Notes: generated by a model from the letters alone, not told the origin. A stretch of 64,000 bases of DNA from Curvibacter sp. GWA2_63_95 (GCA_001795455.1 MGPB01000034.1:166119-230118), one strand, 5' to 3'. Positions 7,794-18,752 are shown, numbered from the stretch's first letter. Made by a program: numbers and translations.

Positions 7794-9322
7794 CAGTGCG
7801 GCTTTACTCCACACCCGCCTTGCGGGCGCAGGGCTTGGCCCTGTGGACCGCCGTGGCCGTGTTGGCCATGGTGGCGCCCTGGCTCAGCCCGGTGACCTGG
7901 GGCCCCAACCCCGAGATGGTGCAACGCCTGCTGTCGGTGGGCTGTGGTGCGGTGCTGCTGGTGGCCTGGGTGGGGTATGGGCCACGTGTCAGTGCCCGCA
8001 CGCTGGCCCATACCTTGGCATGGGGCTGGCTGCTGGCCGCGCTGCTAAGTGCGTGCGCCGGCGTGTTGCAGTACTTTGGTGCCGAGGGGCTGGTGTTTCA
8101 CGGCTGGATCAGCGCCTCCACGCCGGGGCAGGCCTATGCCAACTTGCGCCAGCGCAACCAGTTTGCATCGCTCACGTCCCTGGGGCTGGTGGCCCTGCTG
8201 TACCTGGCCGCCGAGCACCCGCACCAGGCATCCCGACAACGAGCCCTGCGCTGGCTGGGTGTGGTGCTGGCCATTGCCGTGCTGGCGCTGGGCAACGCCG
8301 CCAGCAGCTCGCGCACAGGCGTGCTGCAATGGCTGGGCCTGTTGGTGCTGGCTTGGATATGGGGACGCCATGGGCGGCGCAGCATGCGGGGCTGGACCCT
8401 GCTGGCAGTGGCCCTGTATTTGCTGGCGGCCTGGGCGCTGCCGCGGGGCCTGGAGACCACGACCGGGCAAGTCGGCACAGGGGCGCTGCAACGGTTTCAG
8501 GAGAGCTCCGGCTGCGGCAGCCGCACCATTTTGTGGAGCAATGTGCTGGAGCTGATTGCCCACCAACCCTGGCGGGGCTGGGGCTGGGGTGAGCTCAAGT
8601 TTGCGCACTTCATCACGCCCTACCAGGGCGAGCGTTTTTGCGAGTTGCTGGACAACGCCCACAACCTGCCGCTGCACCTGGCGGTGGAGCTGGGTGTGCC
8701 GGCCGCGCTGTTGCTGTGTGGCGGCGCGCTGGCAGCGGTGCTGTGGGCCACGCCCTGGCGCGACACCGACCCCGCGCGGCAGATGGCCTGGGCGGGATTG
8801 GCCACCGTGGTGCTGCACAGCCTGCTGGAGTACCCGCTGTGGTACGGGCCGTTCCAAATGGCCACGTTGTTGTGCCTGTGGCTGCTGTGGCGCACCCGGC
8901 GCGGCGCACCCGCGGCGCCCCGAACAGCGGCCCAGCTGCCGCTGAGCCTGCTGGTTGCCAGCGGCCTGCTGGCTGCAGTGGCCTATGTGGGCTGGGACTA
9001 CTGGCGCGTGGGCCAGCTGTTTATGCCACCCACGCACCGGGCGCAGGCCTACCGCGAGGACACCCTGACCAAGGCTGAAACCTCCTGGCTGTTCCGCGAC
9101 ATGGTGCGCTTTGCCCGCGTGACCACCACCAGCCCCACCCCCGACAATGCCGCGGCGCTGTATGCCGACGCCCTGCAGGCGCTGCACTATTCGCCCGAAC
9201 CCCGGGTGATTGGCGCGCTGCTGGAAAGCGCACGCCTGCTGGGGCAGGAGACGTCGACCACCGAACACATCCACCGCCAATGGCAGACCGTGTACGGGCA
9301 GCCACCCACAGACGCCCCTTAA
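7790..9322 (+). CDS. PglL/Wzy-type O-oligosaccharyltransferase
   Basis: This is a polytopic inner-membrane protein of 510 residues with about a dozen hydrophobic segments and a soluble C-terminal tail (about 405-510). The large periplasmic loop contains SGCGSRTILWSN and WGWGELKFAHF and is followed by NAHNLPLHLAVELG, the Wzy_C signature. This matches O-antigen ligases and pilin glycosyl ligases. The C-terminal tail fits the PglL subgroup. The start GTG at 7790 overlaps the pilin-like gene by 4 bases. It probably transfers an undecaprenyl-linked glycan to the product of the preceding gene; other O-antigen ligase roles are not excluded. Confidence 0.82.
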   Translation: MTVRLYSTPALRAQGLALWTAVAVLAMVAPWLSPVTWGPNPEMVQRLLSVGCGAVLLVAWVGYGPRVSARTLAHTLAWGWLLAALLSACAGVLQYFGAEGLVFHGWISASTPGQAYANLRQRNQFASLTSLGLVALLYLAAEHPHQASRQRALRWLGVVLAIAVLALGNAASSSRTGVLQWLGLLVLAWIWGRHGRRSMRGWTLLAVALYLLAAWALPRGLETTTGQVGTGALQRFQESSGCGSRTILWSNVLELIAHQPWRGWGWGELKFAHFITPYQGERFCELLDNAHNLPLHLAVELGVPAALLLCGGALAAVLWATPWRDTDPARQMAWAGLATVVLHSLLEYPLWYGPFQMATLLCLWLLWRTRRGAPAAPRTAAQLPLSLLVASGLLAAVAYVGWDYWRVGQLFMPPTHRAQAYREDTLTKAETSWLFRDMVRFARVTTTSPTPDNAAALYADALQALHYSPEPRVIGALLESARLLGQETSTTEHIHRQWQTVYGQPPTDAP

Positions 9323-9325
9323 TTT

Positions 9326-9388
9326 GCTATTAATTCAGTAGCTGTTCGCGCAATATCCACGGACCCTAGAGGCCATTTTGATACTCAA
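9326..9388 (+). repeat. Dispersed ~60-bp repeat, family A, copy 3
   Basis: GCTATTAATTCAGTAGC (9326-9342) is followed by TGTTCGCGCAATATCCACGG, CCTAGAGGCC and ATTTTGATACTCAA. It lies between the convergent ligase and rarD genes. Its last bases (TCA at 9385-9387) supply the rarD stop codon. Confidence 0.9.
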
Positions 9389-10254
9389 GTGCGGCGGCTG
9401 TTCCACCAGCCCTCCAGGCTGTAGACCCCCAGCGCCGCCCAGATCAGCCCAAAGCCCAGGGCACGCACGGGTTCAAACGCCTCGCCGTACAGCCACACCC
9501 CGATGAGCAGCTGCAGCGTGGGCGAGATGTACTGCAGGATGCCCATGGTGGACATGCTGACGCGCCGCGCGCCCGCCGCAAACAGCAGCAGCGGGATGGC
9601 GGTGAGCGGCCCGCCCAGCAACAGCCAGCCGATGGTGGCGGTGTCTGCCTGCACCAGTGCACCCTGCCCCTGCCAGCCCCACCACAGCAGGCAGCCCGCG
9701 GCCACGGGACTGAGCACCAGGGTTTCCAGCGTCAGGCCTTCCAGCGCGCCCAGGGTACCCACCTTGCGCAGCAGGCCGTAAAAACCAAAGGTGATGGCCA
9801 GCACCAGCGCCACCCAGGGCAAGCGCCCGGCCTGCACCGTGAGCCACAACACACCGGCTGCGGCCACCGCCACGGCCAGCCACTGGCCACGGCGCGGGCG
9901 CTCGTGCAAAAACACAAACCCCAGCGCCACATTGACCAGCGGCAGGATGAAGTAGCCCAGGCTGGCGTCCAGCACATGGCCGTTTTGCACGGCCCACACA
10001 TAGGTACACCAGTTGACGGCCAGCAGCGCGGCCGAGAGCACAAAGGCGCCCAGCACACGCGGCGAGCGCAGCGCCGTGCCCAGCCAGGCCCAGTGCTTGC
10101 GCACCGCCAACACACCGAGCAAAAACACCAGCGACCAGACGGTACGGTGCATCACCACCTCGAAAGCGTTGACCGAGGCCAGCTGCTTGAAAAAAATGGG
10201 GAACAGGCCCCAGGCCGTGTAGGCCAGGGCCGCGTACAGAACGCCAGCGTGCAT
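9385..10254 (-). CDS. rarD: EamA family transporter RarD
   Basis: This is a ten-helix drug/metabolite transporter of 289 residues in the inner membrane. It begins with MHAGVLYAALAYTAWGLFP, carries MHRTVWSL in the first repeat and ends in ALGVYSLEGWWN, all typical of RarD (first noted for chloramphenicol sensitivity). The substrate is unknown. The start at 10254 fits the family length; the frame is open for 118 more codons, but that extension is low-complexity shadow sequence. The stop codon is supplied by a dispersed repeat, so the C-terminus may have been reshaped by insertion. Confidence 0.9.
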   Translation of the reverse strand: MHAGVLYAALAYTAWGLFPIFFKQLASVNAFEVVMHRTVWSLVFLLGVLAVRKHWAWLGTALRSPRVLGAFVLSAALLAVNWCTYVWAVQNGHVLDASLGYFILPLVNVALGFVFLHERPRRGQWLAVAVAAAGVLWLTVQAGRLPWVALVLAITFGFYGLLRKVGTLGALEGLTLETLVLSPVAAGCLLWWGWQGQGALVQADTATIGWLLLGGPLTAIPLLLFAAGARRVSMSTMGILQYISPTLQLLIGVWLYGEAFEPVRALGFGLIWAALGVYSLEGWWNSRRT

Positions 10255-10313
10255 GGAGAGAGGATGGGTGGAACGGGGAAGCCAAGAGCTTACCCGCCCC
10301 ACGCGGCGCGGGC

Positions 10314-11177
10314 TCAGGCCGGGGTTTTGCGGCGCAGCACCAGGAAACCAAATGCCGTGGCGGTGAGGTACATGCTGACCGAGTAAATGGCCGCCGGCAA
10401 GGCGAGCTGGAAGTTGGCCAGGACCGACAGCGCCACATAGATCGCCAGGGTGGAGTTGTGGATGCCGATCTCGAAACTCACGGCGGTGGCCACGGCCTTG
10501 TCGAGCCCGGCCCAGCGGGCCAGGTAGTAGCCCGAGAACAAGCTCAGCAGGTTGAAGGCCAGCACCACCGGCCCCAGGCTGCTGAAAGATTCGGTCAGCG
10601 CCGTCCATTCCTTGGCGATGGCGATGATGGAGAAGGTGGCCAGCACCAGGGCGCTGAAGGCCTTCATGGGCTGGCCCATGCGCTGGGCAAAGGCCGGACG
10701 CTGGCGGCTGACCACCATGCCAATGGCCACGGGCACCAGGATCACCCCCACCACCTCGAACACCTTGCCAAACTGCAGCGGCACCACCTGGCCGGTCTGC
10801 ACAAAGGTGGCAATCGCCCAGTTGGCAATCAGCGGCAGGCTGATGATGGAGAGCACGGTGTTGATGGCGGTGAGCGAGATGTTCATGGCCACATTGCCGC
10901 CAAACAAATGGCTGAACAGGTTGGCCGACACCCCACCGGGCGAGGCCGCCAGCAGCATCAGGCCCACGGCATACACCGGCTCCACGCGCATGACCACGAT
11001 GAGCAGGTAGGCCACACCGGGCAACAAAAACATCTGGATGGCCAGGGCCAGGGCCACGGCCTTGGGGTTCTCGCGCAGACGGCCGAAGTCACCCAGCGAG
11101 AGGGACAGGCCCAGGCCAAACATGACCAGGGCCAGCGCGATCAGCAACAGCGCGGGCAGCGCCGCAGTAAAGCTCAT
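10314..11177 (-). CDS. Bile acid:sodium symporter (BASS) family protein
   Basis: This is a 287-residue inner-membrane transporter with about nine hydrophobic helices. GLMLLAASPGGVSANLFSHL and the later SFEIGIHNSTLAIYVAL match the two crossover regions that bind sodium and substrate in BASS (SBF) proteins. Bacterial relatives carry pantoate or other organic anions, so the substrate is open. Its ATG overlaps the stop of the Mpo1-like gene by 4 bases, indicating an operon. Confidence 0.9.
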   Translation of the reverse strand: MSFTAALPALLLIALALVMFGLGLSLSLGDFGRLRENPKAVALALAIQMFLLPGVAYLLIVVMRVEPVYAVGLMLLAASPGGVSANLFSHLFGGNVAMNISLTAINTVLSIISLPLIANWAIATFVQTGQVVPLQFGKVFEVVGVILVPVAIGMVVSRQRPAFAQRMGQPMKAFSALVLATFSIIAIAKEWTALTESFSSLGPVVLAFNLLSLFSGYYLARWAGLDKAVATAVSFEIGIHNSTLAIYVALSVLANFQLALPAAIYSVSMYLTATAFGFLVLRRKTPA

Positions 11178-11695
11178 GCCGCCACACCGGCGGGGGCCGG
11201 CACGGAGCCCAGGCGGCGGCGGATTTCGTCACGCACGTCGGTGCGCATGTTGAAGTGGAAGGCGGTCTCGGCCACCAGGAACAGCGGGCCCACCAGCAAG
11301 CCCACCAAATCGTCCACAAACGCGGGCTTTTTGCCTTCGTAGTAGTGGCCCAAAAACTGGATCGCCCAGCCCAGCACAAACAGGCCGATGCCCCAGCCCA
11401 GCCAGACGCTGGTGCTTTGGGCCGCAAACCACTGGCTGGCGGCCAGCGAGTCGGCTAGCAGCATGGCCATGGCGATGCCAAAGCGCGCATCCAGCCGTGC
11501 GTAGAACCAGGCGGAGCCCAGCGCCACCAACACGGCGGGGCTGAGCAGCAGCGCACCCATCTGCCACTGCGGGCGCGACAACAAAATGGTGACGGCCAGC
11601 ACAATCATGGGGATGCCCACAAAGTGGGTGGCGACGTTGCGGCTGTCCTGGTGGTAGGCCGCGTACTGCGTGAGGTGGTCGGTCAGGGTTTTCAT
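11174..11695 (-). CDS. Mpo1-like (DUF962) membrane protein
   Basis: This is a 173-residue protein of the Mpo1/YGL010w family. It starts with LTQYAAYHQDSRNVATHFVGIP, which contains the conserved YxxxHxxxxN..HxxG signature, followed by four membrane segments with GHYYEGKKPAF. The yeast relative is an Fe(II) dioxygenase acting on phytosphingosine breakdown products; bacterial roles are unproven. The ribosome site GGAG fixes the start at 11695. It heads a two-gene operon with the BASS symporter and is divergent from a Crp/Fnr regulator. Confidence 0.85.
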   Translation of the reverse strand: MKTLTDHLTQYAAYHQDSRNVATHFVGIPMIVLAVTILLSRPQWQMGALLLSPAVLVALGSAWFYARLDARFGIAMAMLLADSLAASQWFAAQSTSVWLGWGIGLFVLGWAIQFLGHYYEGKKPAFVDDLVGLLVGPLFLVAETAFHFNMRTDVRDEIRRRLGSVPAPAGVAA

Positions 11696-11760
11696 GGCGG
11701 TCTCCTGCATGCTTCTGGATTGACGAAGCGCAATCATGGGCTTAGCCTCGGGCTTGCGTC

Positions 11761-11776
11761 TGTCGGGTAGCCGACA
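11761..11776. promoter_or_regulatory. Operator-like palindrome TGTCGG-N4-CCGACA
   Basis: A perfect 6-bp inverted repeat with a 4-bp spacer lies between the Mpo1-like gene (start 11695) and the Crp/Fnr gene (start 11816). The 16-bp size fits a Crp/Fnr dimer, whose sites have half-sites spaced about one turn apart. It is a candidate autoregulatory site. Confidence 0.5.
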
Positions 11777-11815
11777 CATGGCGCGTCATCCGTACAAACC
11801 ACTAGGCCCCCCGCC

Positions 11816-12520
11816 ATGCCCGACCCGTCCCGCTATTTGCCCGTGCTGCACTCAGGCCGCTGGTTTGCCCAACTGCCCGCCGCGTTTGCGCAGGCCCTGC
11901 TGCAGATGGCCAAGGTGCGCACCTTGCAAACCGGCGACGCCCTGTTTCTGCGCGACAGTGCACCCTGCGGGCTGTATGCGCTGGTGAGCGGCGCCATCCG
12001 CATCTCGGGCCAGAGTGGGCAGCGCAACGATGCACGCGAGGCGCTGCTGGTGGTGCTGACACCGCCGCAGTGGTTCGGGGAGATTTCGGTGTTCGACGGT
12101 TCGGCACGCACCCACCACGCCCACGCGGCCGAGCCCAGCACGGTGCTGCAGGTGCCGCATGAGGAGTTGCTGGCCTGGCTGCAGGCCCACCCCCAGCACT
12201 GGCGCGATCTGGCTGTGCTGATGGCCGACAAGCTGCGCATGGCCTTTGTGAGCATGGAAGAGCAGACCGTGCTGAGTGCGCCCTTGCGCCTGGCGCGCCG
12301 CCTGGTGGGCATGGCCCAGGGCTACGGCCAGCGCACCGAAGACGGCAGCTCCCGGCGCGTGCTGGCCATCACCCAAGAAGAGCTGGCGCTGATGATTGGT
12401 GTCTCGCGCCAGACGACCAACCAGATCCTCAATGCCCTCAAGGCGCAACACATCGTGCGCATCCAGCGCGGCGAGCTGGAGATTCTGGACCTGCCGGCAC
12501 TGCGTGCGCTGTGCCAGTAA
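11816..12520 (+). CDS. Crp/Fnr family transcriptional regulator
   Basis: This 234-residue protein has an N-terminal cyclic-nucleotide-binding-like barrel (about 15-130), a long dimer helix and a C-terminal winged helix (about 165-225). The recognition helix reads SRQTTNQILNAL where E. coli CRP has SRETVGRILKML; the two key contacts Glu181 and Arg185 are both Gln here, so its DNA site should differ from TGTGA. There are no FNR-type N-terminal cysteines, so it is not an iron-sulfur oxygen sensor. The divergent intergenic region carries TGTCGG-N4-CCGACA. Confidence 0.88.
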   Translation: MPDPSRYLPVLHSGRWFAQLPAAFAQALLQMAKVRTLQTGDALFLRDSAPCGLYALVSGAIRISGQSGQRNDAREALLVVLTPPQWFGEISVFDGSARTHHAHAAEPSTVLQVPHEELLAWLQAHPQHWRDLAVLMADKLRMAFVSMEEQTVLSAPLRLARRLVGMAQGYGQRTEDGSSRRVLAITQEELALMIGVSRQTTNQILNALKAQHIVRIQRGELEILDLPALRALCQ

Positions 12521-12527
12521 CCAGGGC

Positions 12528-13352
12528 CTAGTCCCAGCGCGGTGCCAGTCCCTCGGGGTTGACCAACCGATCCCCACGGTCCAGGGCGGCGATGGCGGCC
12601 ATCTCGGCATCGCTCAGCCGCAGTTGCTGCGCTTGCAGGTTGCTTGCCAAATGGGCGCGCTGGGTCGATGAAGGGATCACCGCGTAGCCGAGCTGCATGG
12701 CCCAGGCCAACGCCACCTGGGCGGTGGTGGCGCCATGGTCGTGCGCAATTTGCACCAACACCGGGTCTTGCAACACCTTGCCGTAGGCCAGTGTCATGTA
12801 GGACGTGGTGGGAATGCCGTGGCGCTGCGCAAACGCCACCACCGTGCGGTTTTGCAGATAGGGGCTGAGCTCGATCTGGTGGGTGGCGATCTGCGCGGCG
12901 CCGACCGCCGTGATGGCCTCTTGCAGGAGCGCGGTGTTGAAGTTGGAGACGCCGATGTGGCGCGTGAGGCCTTGTGCCTTGGCTTGCAGCAGCGCCTCCA
13001 GTGTCTCGGCCAGCGGCACCGCGCCGCCCGGCGAGGGCCAGTGGATCAGCGTGAGGTCCACCTGCCCGGTGCGCAGGCGCGCCAGGCTCTCGCGCAGGCT
13101 GGGGATCACACGGTCGCCGGCCAGGTGCTCGGTCCAGATCTTGGTGGTGAGGAACAGTTCGCTGCGCGGCACACCGCTGTCGGCAATGGCCTGGCCGACC
13201 GCGGCTTCGTTGCCGTAGATCTGCGCGGTGTCGATAAGGCGGTAACCCAACTCCAGCGCGTTGCGCACGGAGTCGATCACCACCTGGCCTTGCAGGCGGA
13301 AGGTGCCCAGGCCGAAGGCCGGGATGGGAGAGGCAGAAGGGATTGCGATCAT
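12528..13352 (-). CDS. dkgB: 2,5-didehydrogluconate reductase DkgB (aldo/keto reductase)
   Basis: This is a 274-residue NADPH-dependent aldo/keto reductase. It is collinear with E. coli DkgB from [12 protein letters not shown] to the end GLAPRWD. The catalytic set is visible: Asp in [12 protein letters not shown], Lys in LTTKIW and His in LIHWPSPGG. DkgB reduces 2,5-diketogluconate, methylglyoxal and other aldehydes. It lies 31 bases downstream of an MFS exporter and is divergent (through it) from a LysR gene. E. coli also has dkgB beside a LysR gene (yafC), which supports the assignment. Confidence 0.92.
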   Translation of the reverse strand: MIAIPSASPIPAFGLGTFRLQGQVVIDSVRNALELGYRLIDTAQIYGNEAAVGQAIADSGVPRSELFLTTKIWTEHLAGDRVIPSLRESLARLRTGQVDLTLIHWPSPGGAVPLAETLEALLQAKAQGLTRHIGVSNFNTALLQEAITAVGAAQIATHQIELSPYLQNRTVVAFAQRHGIPTTSYMTLAYGKVLQDPVLVQIAHDHGATTAQVALAWAMQLGYAVIPSSTQRAHLASNLQAQQLRLSDAEMAAIAALDRGDRLVNPEGLAPRWD

Positions 13353-13383
13353 GGAGAGCTTTCTTTCAGACAGGGGAGAGACA

Positions 13384-14586
13384 TCAATGCGCGGTGGCGC
13401 GCTGGGGCGACAGGGTGGGGGCCGGCATGCGGGCGCGGCGGTCCAGGCGGCCGCTCCAGAAGGTGAGCGCCAGGGCACCGAGCACCACGACGGCGCCTAT
13501 CCATGGCGTGTGCATCAGGCCCATGTGCGTGACCACCAGGCCACCGGCCCAGGCGGCAAACGCAATGCCCACATTGAAGGCGGCGATGTTCAGGCCCGAG
13601 GCCACGTCCACCGCGTCGGGCGTGTGGCGCTCGGCCTGGCGCACCACATCGAGCTGCAGCGCCGGCACATTGCCAAAGGCCACGGCCCCCCACAGCAGCA
13701 CGGTGGCCACCGCCAGCCAAGGGTGCGGCGCGGTGAACTGGAACAGCAGCAGCACGGCGGCCAGCAGCGCAAAGATCAGCTTGAGCGCAGCCACCGGCCC
13801 GCGCGTGTCGGCCAGCTTGCCGCCCCAGAGGTTGCCCACCGCCACCGACACGCCGTACACCAGCATCACCCAGCCCACCGCGCTGGCGCCAAAGCCCGAC
13901 TGCTGCAGGATGGGCGCGAGAAAGGTGAACGGAATGAAGGAGCCGCCGTAGCCCACGGCCGTGGTGGCATAGACCAGCAGCAGGCGCGGCTGGGCCAGCA
14001 CCTTGAGCTGCTGCGCCAGCGAGGCCGGTGGCGTGTGCGCAATGGCACTCGGCACAAAGAAGAAGCTCACCACAAAGGCCAACGCGCCCAGGGCGGAGAC
14101 GGCCAGAAAGGTCTCGCGCCAGCCGAAGTGCTGGCCGATGAAGGTGCCCAGCGGCACACCGGTGACCAGCGCCACGGTCAGGCCGGTGAACATGATGGCG
14201 ATCGCGCTGGCGGCTTTTTCCTTGGGCACCAGGCCGGTGGCGATGGTGGAGCCGATAGAGAAGAACACACCGTGGGCCAGCCCCGTGAGGATGCGGGCGG
14301 CCACCAGCGTGTTGTAGCCCGGCGCCTGCCAGGCCAGCAGATTGCCCAGTGTGAACAGGGCCATGAGGCCCAGCAGCAAGGCCTTGCGCGGCAGCTTGCC
14401 GGTCAGGGCCGTGAGCACGGGCGCGCCAAAGGCCACGCCGAGTGCGTACAGGCTGACCAGCAGGCCGGCCGAGGGAAGGGTGATCTGCAAATCGGCCGCC
14501 ACCGTGGGCAGCAGGCCCACGATGACGAACTCCGTGGTTCCGATGGCAAAGGCGCTGATGGTCAGCGCGAGAAGGGCAATGGGCAT
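13384..14586 (-). CDS. MFS transporter, YdhP/AraJ-like
   Basis: This is a 400-residue, 12-helix major facilitator. It opens with [20 protein letters not shown], which is the hallmark of the YdhP/AraJ/PbuE sugar-efflux-like group, and has the [15 protein letters not shown] motif-A loop. The start at 14586 is preferred over an in-frame codon nine residues upstream. It is followed by dkgB on the same strand and is divergent from a LysR regulator with a clear box at 14672, suggesting a regulon that exports or detoxifies a reactive carbonyl or quinone. Confidence 0.88.
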   Translation of the reverse strand: MPIALLALTISAFAIGTTEFVIVGLLPTVAADLQITLPSAGLLVSLYALGVAFGAPVLTALTGKLPRKALLLGLMALFTLGNLLAWQAPGYNTLVAARILTGLAHGVFFSIGSTIATGLVPKEKAASAIAIMFTGLTVALVTGVPLGTFIGQHFGWRETFLAVSALGALAFVVSFFFVPSAIAHTPPASLAQQLKVLAQPRLLLVYATTAVGYGGSFIPFTFLAPILQQSGFGASAVGWVMLVYGVSVAVGNLWGGKLADTRGPVAALKLIFALLAAVLLLFQFTAPHPWLAVATVLLWGAVAFGNVPALQLDVVRQAERHTPDAVDVASGLNIAAFNVGIAFAAWAGGLVVTHMGLMHTPWIGAVVVLGALALTFWSGRLDRRARMPAPTLSPQRATAH

Positions 14587-14671
14587 GAAGGGCTCCGGCA
14601 ATCGAGTGAACAAGAGCGCCGGAGTGTGCGTGCTTTACCTTTGCAGAAAAAGCCTCTTGTCGGCAGAATAC

Positions 14672-14690
14672 TGTTGACTTCAATTCAACA
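14672..14690. promoter_or_regulatory. LysR-type box TGTTGA-N7-TCAACA
   Basis: This perfect 6-bp inverted repeat with a 7-bp AT-rich spacer contains the T-N11-A core of LysR boxes. It lies 10 bases before the LysR gene and 85 bases before the divergent MFS gene. It is probably bound by the adjacent LysR protein to control both directions. Confidence 0.65.
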
Positions 14691-14700
14691 ATACAAACCC

Positions 14701-15585
14701 ATGAAAACCACGCTTGAAGAACTGCTGGCCTTTCGCGCCGTGGTGGACACGGGCTCCATCACCGCAGCGGCCGAGCAGCTGGTGCAGACCGTCTCGGGCA
14801 TCAGCCGCGCTTTGAGCCGGCTGGAGAAAAAACTGGGCACCACCCTGCTGCGCCGCACCACACGCCGGCTGGAACTGACCGAGGAAGGCCAGGCCTTTCT
14901 GGCGCGCACACGCGCCATCCTCGACGCCATAGACGCGGCCGAGGAAGAGATGGCCGCACGCCGCGAAGCGCCCAGCGGGCTGTTGCGCGTCAACGCGGCC
15001 TCGCCCTTCATGCTGCATGCCGTGGTGCCGCTGGTGGCCGAGTTCTACCAGCGCTATCCGGCCATTCACCTGGAGCTCAACACCGACGACCTGAACGTGG
15101 ACCTGCTGGCCCAGCGCACCGACATTGCCATCCGCATCGGCACGCTGCGCGACTCCACGCTGCATGCGCGCCCGCTGTGCAGCAGCCGCCTGCGCGTGCT
15201 GGCCAGCCCGGTCTACCTGGCGCAGCACGGCAAGCCCAAACGCGTGGCCGACCTCTCGCAGCATGCGCTGATCGGCAACAGCCAGGTGCCTTCGCTCAAC
15301 GACTGGCCGCTGCGCGGCCCGCAGGGCGACCACTACCGCGCCACACTGGCCTTCAGCGCGTCCAGCGGCGAGACCATGCGCCAGCTCGCGCTGGCCGGTC
15401 TGGGCATCGTCTGTCTGGCCGACTTCATGACCGAGACCGACCGCAAGCAGGGCGACCTGGTGCAACTGTTTCTGCGCGACACCGTGGACGTGCGCCAGCC
15501 CATCAACGCGGTGTACTACCGCAACACGGCGCTCTCGGCACGCATCACGGCGTTTCTGGATTTTCTGGCGGCGCGGCTGCAATAA
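14701..15585 (+). CDS. LysR family transcriptional regulator, YafC-like
   Basis: This 294-residue protein has an N-terminal winged helix (residues 3-62: LEELLAFRAVVDTGSITAAAEQL, then SRALSRLEKKLGTTLLRRT) and a periplasmic-binding-type effector domain (about 90-290). It belongs to the group without a dedicated metabolic name that often controls neighbouring oxidoreductases. It is divergent from the MFS-dkgB pair with a LysR box between them, like E. coli yafC beside dkgB. A bidirectional terminator begins at its stop codon. Confidence 0.9.
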   Translation: MKTTLEELLAFRAVVDTGSITAAAEQLVQTVSGISRALSRLEKKLGTTLLRRTTRRLELTEEGQAFLARTRAILDAIDAAEEEMAARREAPSGLLRVNAASPFMLHAVVPLVAEFYQRYPAIHLELNTDDLNVDLLAQRTDIAIRIGTLRDSTLHARPLCSSRLRVLASPVYLAQHGKPKRVADLSQHALIGNSQVPSLNDWPLRGPQGDHYRATLAFSASSGETMRQLALAGLGIVCLADFMTETDRKQGDLVQLFLRDTVDVRQPINAVYYRNTALSARITAFLDFLAARLQ

Positions 15586-15611
15586 AAAACGCGCCCGAAG
15601 GCGCGTTTTTT
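15584..15611. terminator. Bidirectional intrinsic terminator
   Basis: A perfect 12-bp stem, AAAAAACGCGCC (15584-15595) and GGCGCGTTTTTT (15600-15611), closes a CGAA tetraloop and carries an A-run on one side and a T-run on the other. It separates the convergent LysR gene and gapA. Confidence 0.92.
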
Positions 15612-15631
15612 ATTGGGCATGGGGGTCTTAA

Positions 15632-16642
<1,011 letters not shown>

Positions 16643-16676
16643 TCAATTAAAAAATCGTAGGACACAGAAACCAGAA

Positions 16677-18752
16677 TTACTTGCGGGCCAGTGCGGTCTG
16701 CACGGTGTCGGCCACGTTCTCGGCCGTGAAGCCGAAGTGCTTGAACAGCACCGGTGCGGGGGCGGACTCACCGTAGGTGTCCAAGCCGACCACGGCTGCG
16801 GTGCCGTACTTCCACCAGCCGCTGGTGGAGCCCATTTCCACCGCAATGCGGGGCACACCGGCCGGCAGCACGCTGGACTTGTACTCGGCGCTTTGCAGGT
16901 CGAAGGTGGTGGTGGATGGCATGGAGACCACACGCACGGCGATCTTGCGCTCAGCCAGCAGTTTTTGGGCGGCGATGGCCAGTTGCACTTCGGAGCCAGT
17001 GGCGATGATCACGGCCTGGGCCTTCTTCTTGATACCGGCGTCGGCAGGTTCGGCCAGCACATAGGCACCCTTGCTGATGGCGTCCAGACCCGAGGCGTCG
17101 GGCGCCACGGCGGAGTCGCCCTTGGCGATGTAGGCAATGTTCTGGCGGCTCAAGAGCAATGCTGTGGGCTTGGCTTTGTTTTGCAAAGCAACCGTCCATG
17201 CCACGGCGGTTTCAGCCGTATCGGCGGGACGCCACACATCCAGGTTGGGGATCAGGCGCAGGCTGGCAGCGTGCTCGATGGACTGGTGGGTGGGGCCGTC
17301 TTCGCCCAGACCGATGGAGTCGTGGGTGAACACGTGCACCACGCGCAGCTTCATCAGGGCGGCCATACGGATGGCGTTGCGGCTGTAGTCGCTGAAGGTC
17401 AGGAAGGTGCCGCCGTAGGGGATGAAACCACCGTGCAAGGCCACGCCGTTCATGATGGCGGCCATGCCGAATTCGCGCACGCCGTAGTTGATGTGGCGGC
17501 CGCCCTGGCCGGCTTCGTTGGTCACCACGTCACCCGTCATGGCGTCAAAACGCAGGTTGGGCGTGCTCTTGGTGTTGGTGAGGTTGGAACCGGTCAGGTC
17601 GGCCGAGCCACCCAGCAGCTCGGGCAGCGCAGCGGTGAAGGATTCCAGAGCCAACTGGCTGGCCTTGCGGCTGGCCACGGTTTCGCCCTTTTGGTGGGCC
17701 GCGATGACGGTGTCCACGGCGGTCTGCACAAAGTTCTTGGGCAGGTCGCCCTTCATGCGGCGCACGAATTCTTTGGCCAGCTCGGGGAAGGCGGCTTTGT
17801 AGGCGGCGAACGTGTCGTTCCAGGCAGCCTCGGCGGCCTTGCCCTTTTCCTTGGCGTCCCAGTCTGCATAGACTTCCTTGGGGATAACAAAAGGTGCGTG
17901 GCTCCAGCCGATGGCTTCACGCGTGAGCTTGATTTCTTCGGCGCCCAGAGGCTCGCCGTGGGCCTTGGAGGTGTTGGCGCGGTTGGGGCTGCCCTTGCCG
18001 ATATGGGTCTTGCTGATGATCAGGGTGGGGCGGTTGTCGGTGCTGGCCTTGGCTTGTGCAATGGCAGCAGACACGGCGGAGGCGTCGTGGCCGTCCACCG
18101 GGCCGATCACGTTCCAGCCGTAGGCGACAAAACGCTGGGCCGTGTTGTCGATGAACCAAGGCGCCACCTGGCCGTCGATGGAGATACCGTTGTCGTCGTA
18201 CAGGGCAATCAGCTTGCCCAGCTTCCAGGCGCCGGCCAGGGCGGCGGCTTCGTGGCTGATGCCTTCCATCAGGCAACCGTCACCCATGAACACATAGGTG
18301 TGGTGGTCCACGATGGCGTGGCCTTCGCGGTTGAACTCTTTGGCCAGCAGCTTTTCAGCCAAGGCAAAGCCCACGGCATTGGTGATGCCCTGGCCCAAGG
18401 GGCCGGTGGTGGTTTCCACGCCGGGGGTGATGCCGAATTCGGGGTGGCCCGCGGTCTTGCTGTGCAACTGGCGGAAGTTCTTCAACTCGGCGATGGGCAG
18501 CTTGTAGCCGGTCAGGTGCAACAGTGCGTAGATCAGCATCGAGCCGTGGCCGTTGGACAGGATGAAACGGTCGCGGTTGGCCCATTGGGGGTTGCTGGGG
18601 TTGTGGCGCAGGTGCTCGCCCCACAAAGCCACTGCCATGTCGGCCATGCCCATGGGGGCGCCGGGGTGGCCGGAGTTGGCTTGTTGCACAGCGTCCATGG
18701 ACAGTGCGCGGATGGCATTTGCCATGTCTTGGGTATTGGGGGTGGGGGCCAT
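16677..18752 (-). CDS. tkt: Transketolase
   Basis: This is a 691-residue thiamine-diphosphate enzyme that moves two-carbon units between sugar phosphates. The N-terminal domain has [12 protein letters not shown], the pyrophosphate motif GDGCLMEG and its NG partner; the middle domain has [17 protein letters not shown] with the activating Glu; a transketolase C-terminal domain follows. The start MAPTPNTQD at 18752 fits the family; the frame runs open far upstream through unrelated sequence. gapA lies downstream in the same direction and an old-yellow-enzyme gene is divergent. Confidence 0.96.
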   Translation of the reverse strand: MAPTPNTQDMANAIRALSMDAVQQANSGHPGAPMGMADMAVALWGEHLRHNPSNPQWANRDRFILSNGHGSMLIYALLHLTGYKLPIAELKNFRQLHSKTAGHPEFGITPGVETTTGPLGQGITNAVGFALAEKLLAKEFNREGHAIVDHHTYVFMGDGCLMEGISHEAAALAGAWKLGKLIALYDDNGISIDGQVAPWFIDNTAQRFVAYGWNVIGPVDGHDASAVSAAIAQAKASTDNRPTLIISKTHIGKGSPNRANTSKAHGEPLGAEEIKLTREAIGWSHAPFVIPKEVYADWDAKEKGKAAEAAWNDTFAAYKAAFPELAKEFVRRMKGDLPKNFVQTAVDTVIAAHQKGETVASRKASQLALESFTAALPELLGGSADLTGSNLTNTKSTPNLRFDAMTGDVVTNEAGQGGRHINYGVREFGMAAIMNGVALHGGFIPYGGTFLTFSDYSRNAIRMAALMKLRVVHVFTHDSIGLGEDGPTHQSIEHAASLRLIPNLDVWRPADTAETAVAWTVALQNKAKPTALLLSRQNIAYIAKGDSAVAPDASGLDAISKGAYVLAEPADAGIKKKAQAVIIATGSEVQLAIAAQKLLAERKIAVRVVSMPSTTTFDLQSAEYKSSVLPAGVPRIAVEMGSTSGWWKYGTAAVVGLDTYGESAPAPVLFKHFGFTAENVADTVQTALARK

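Noticed and set aside
13261..14700. Long plus-strand open frame leading into the LysR gene
   Set aside because: It is antisense to the MFS transporter and dkgB, gives low-complexity Gln/Gly/His/Arg-rich protein typical of GC-rich shadow frames, and the LysR family start lies at 14701.
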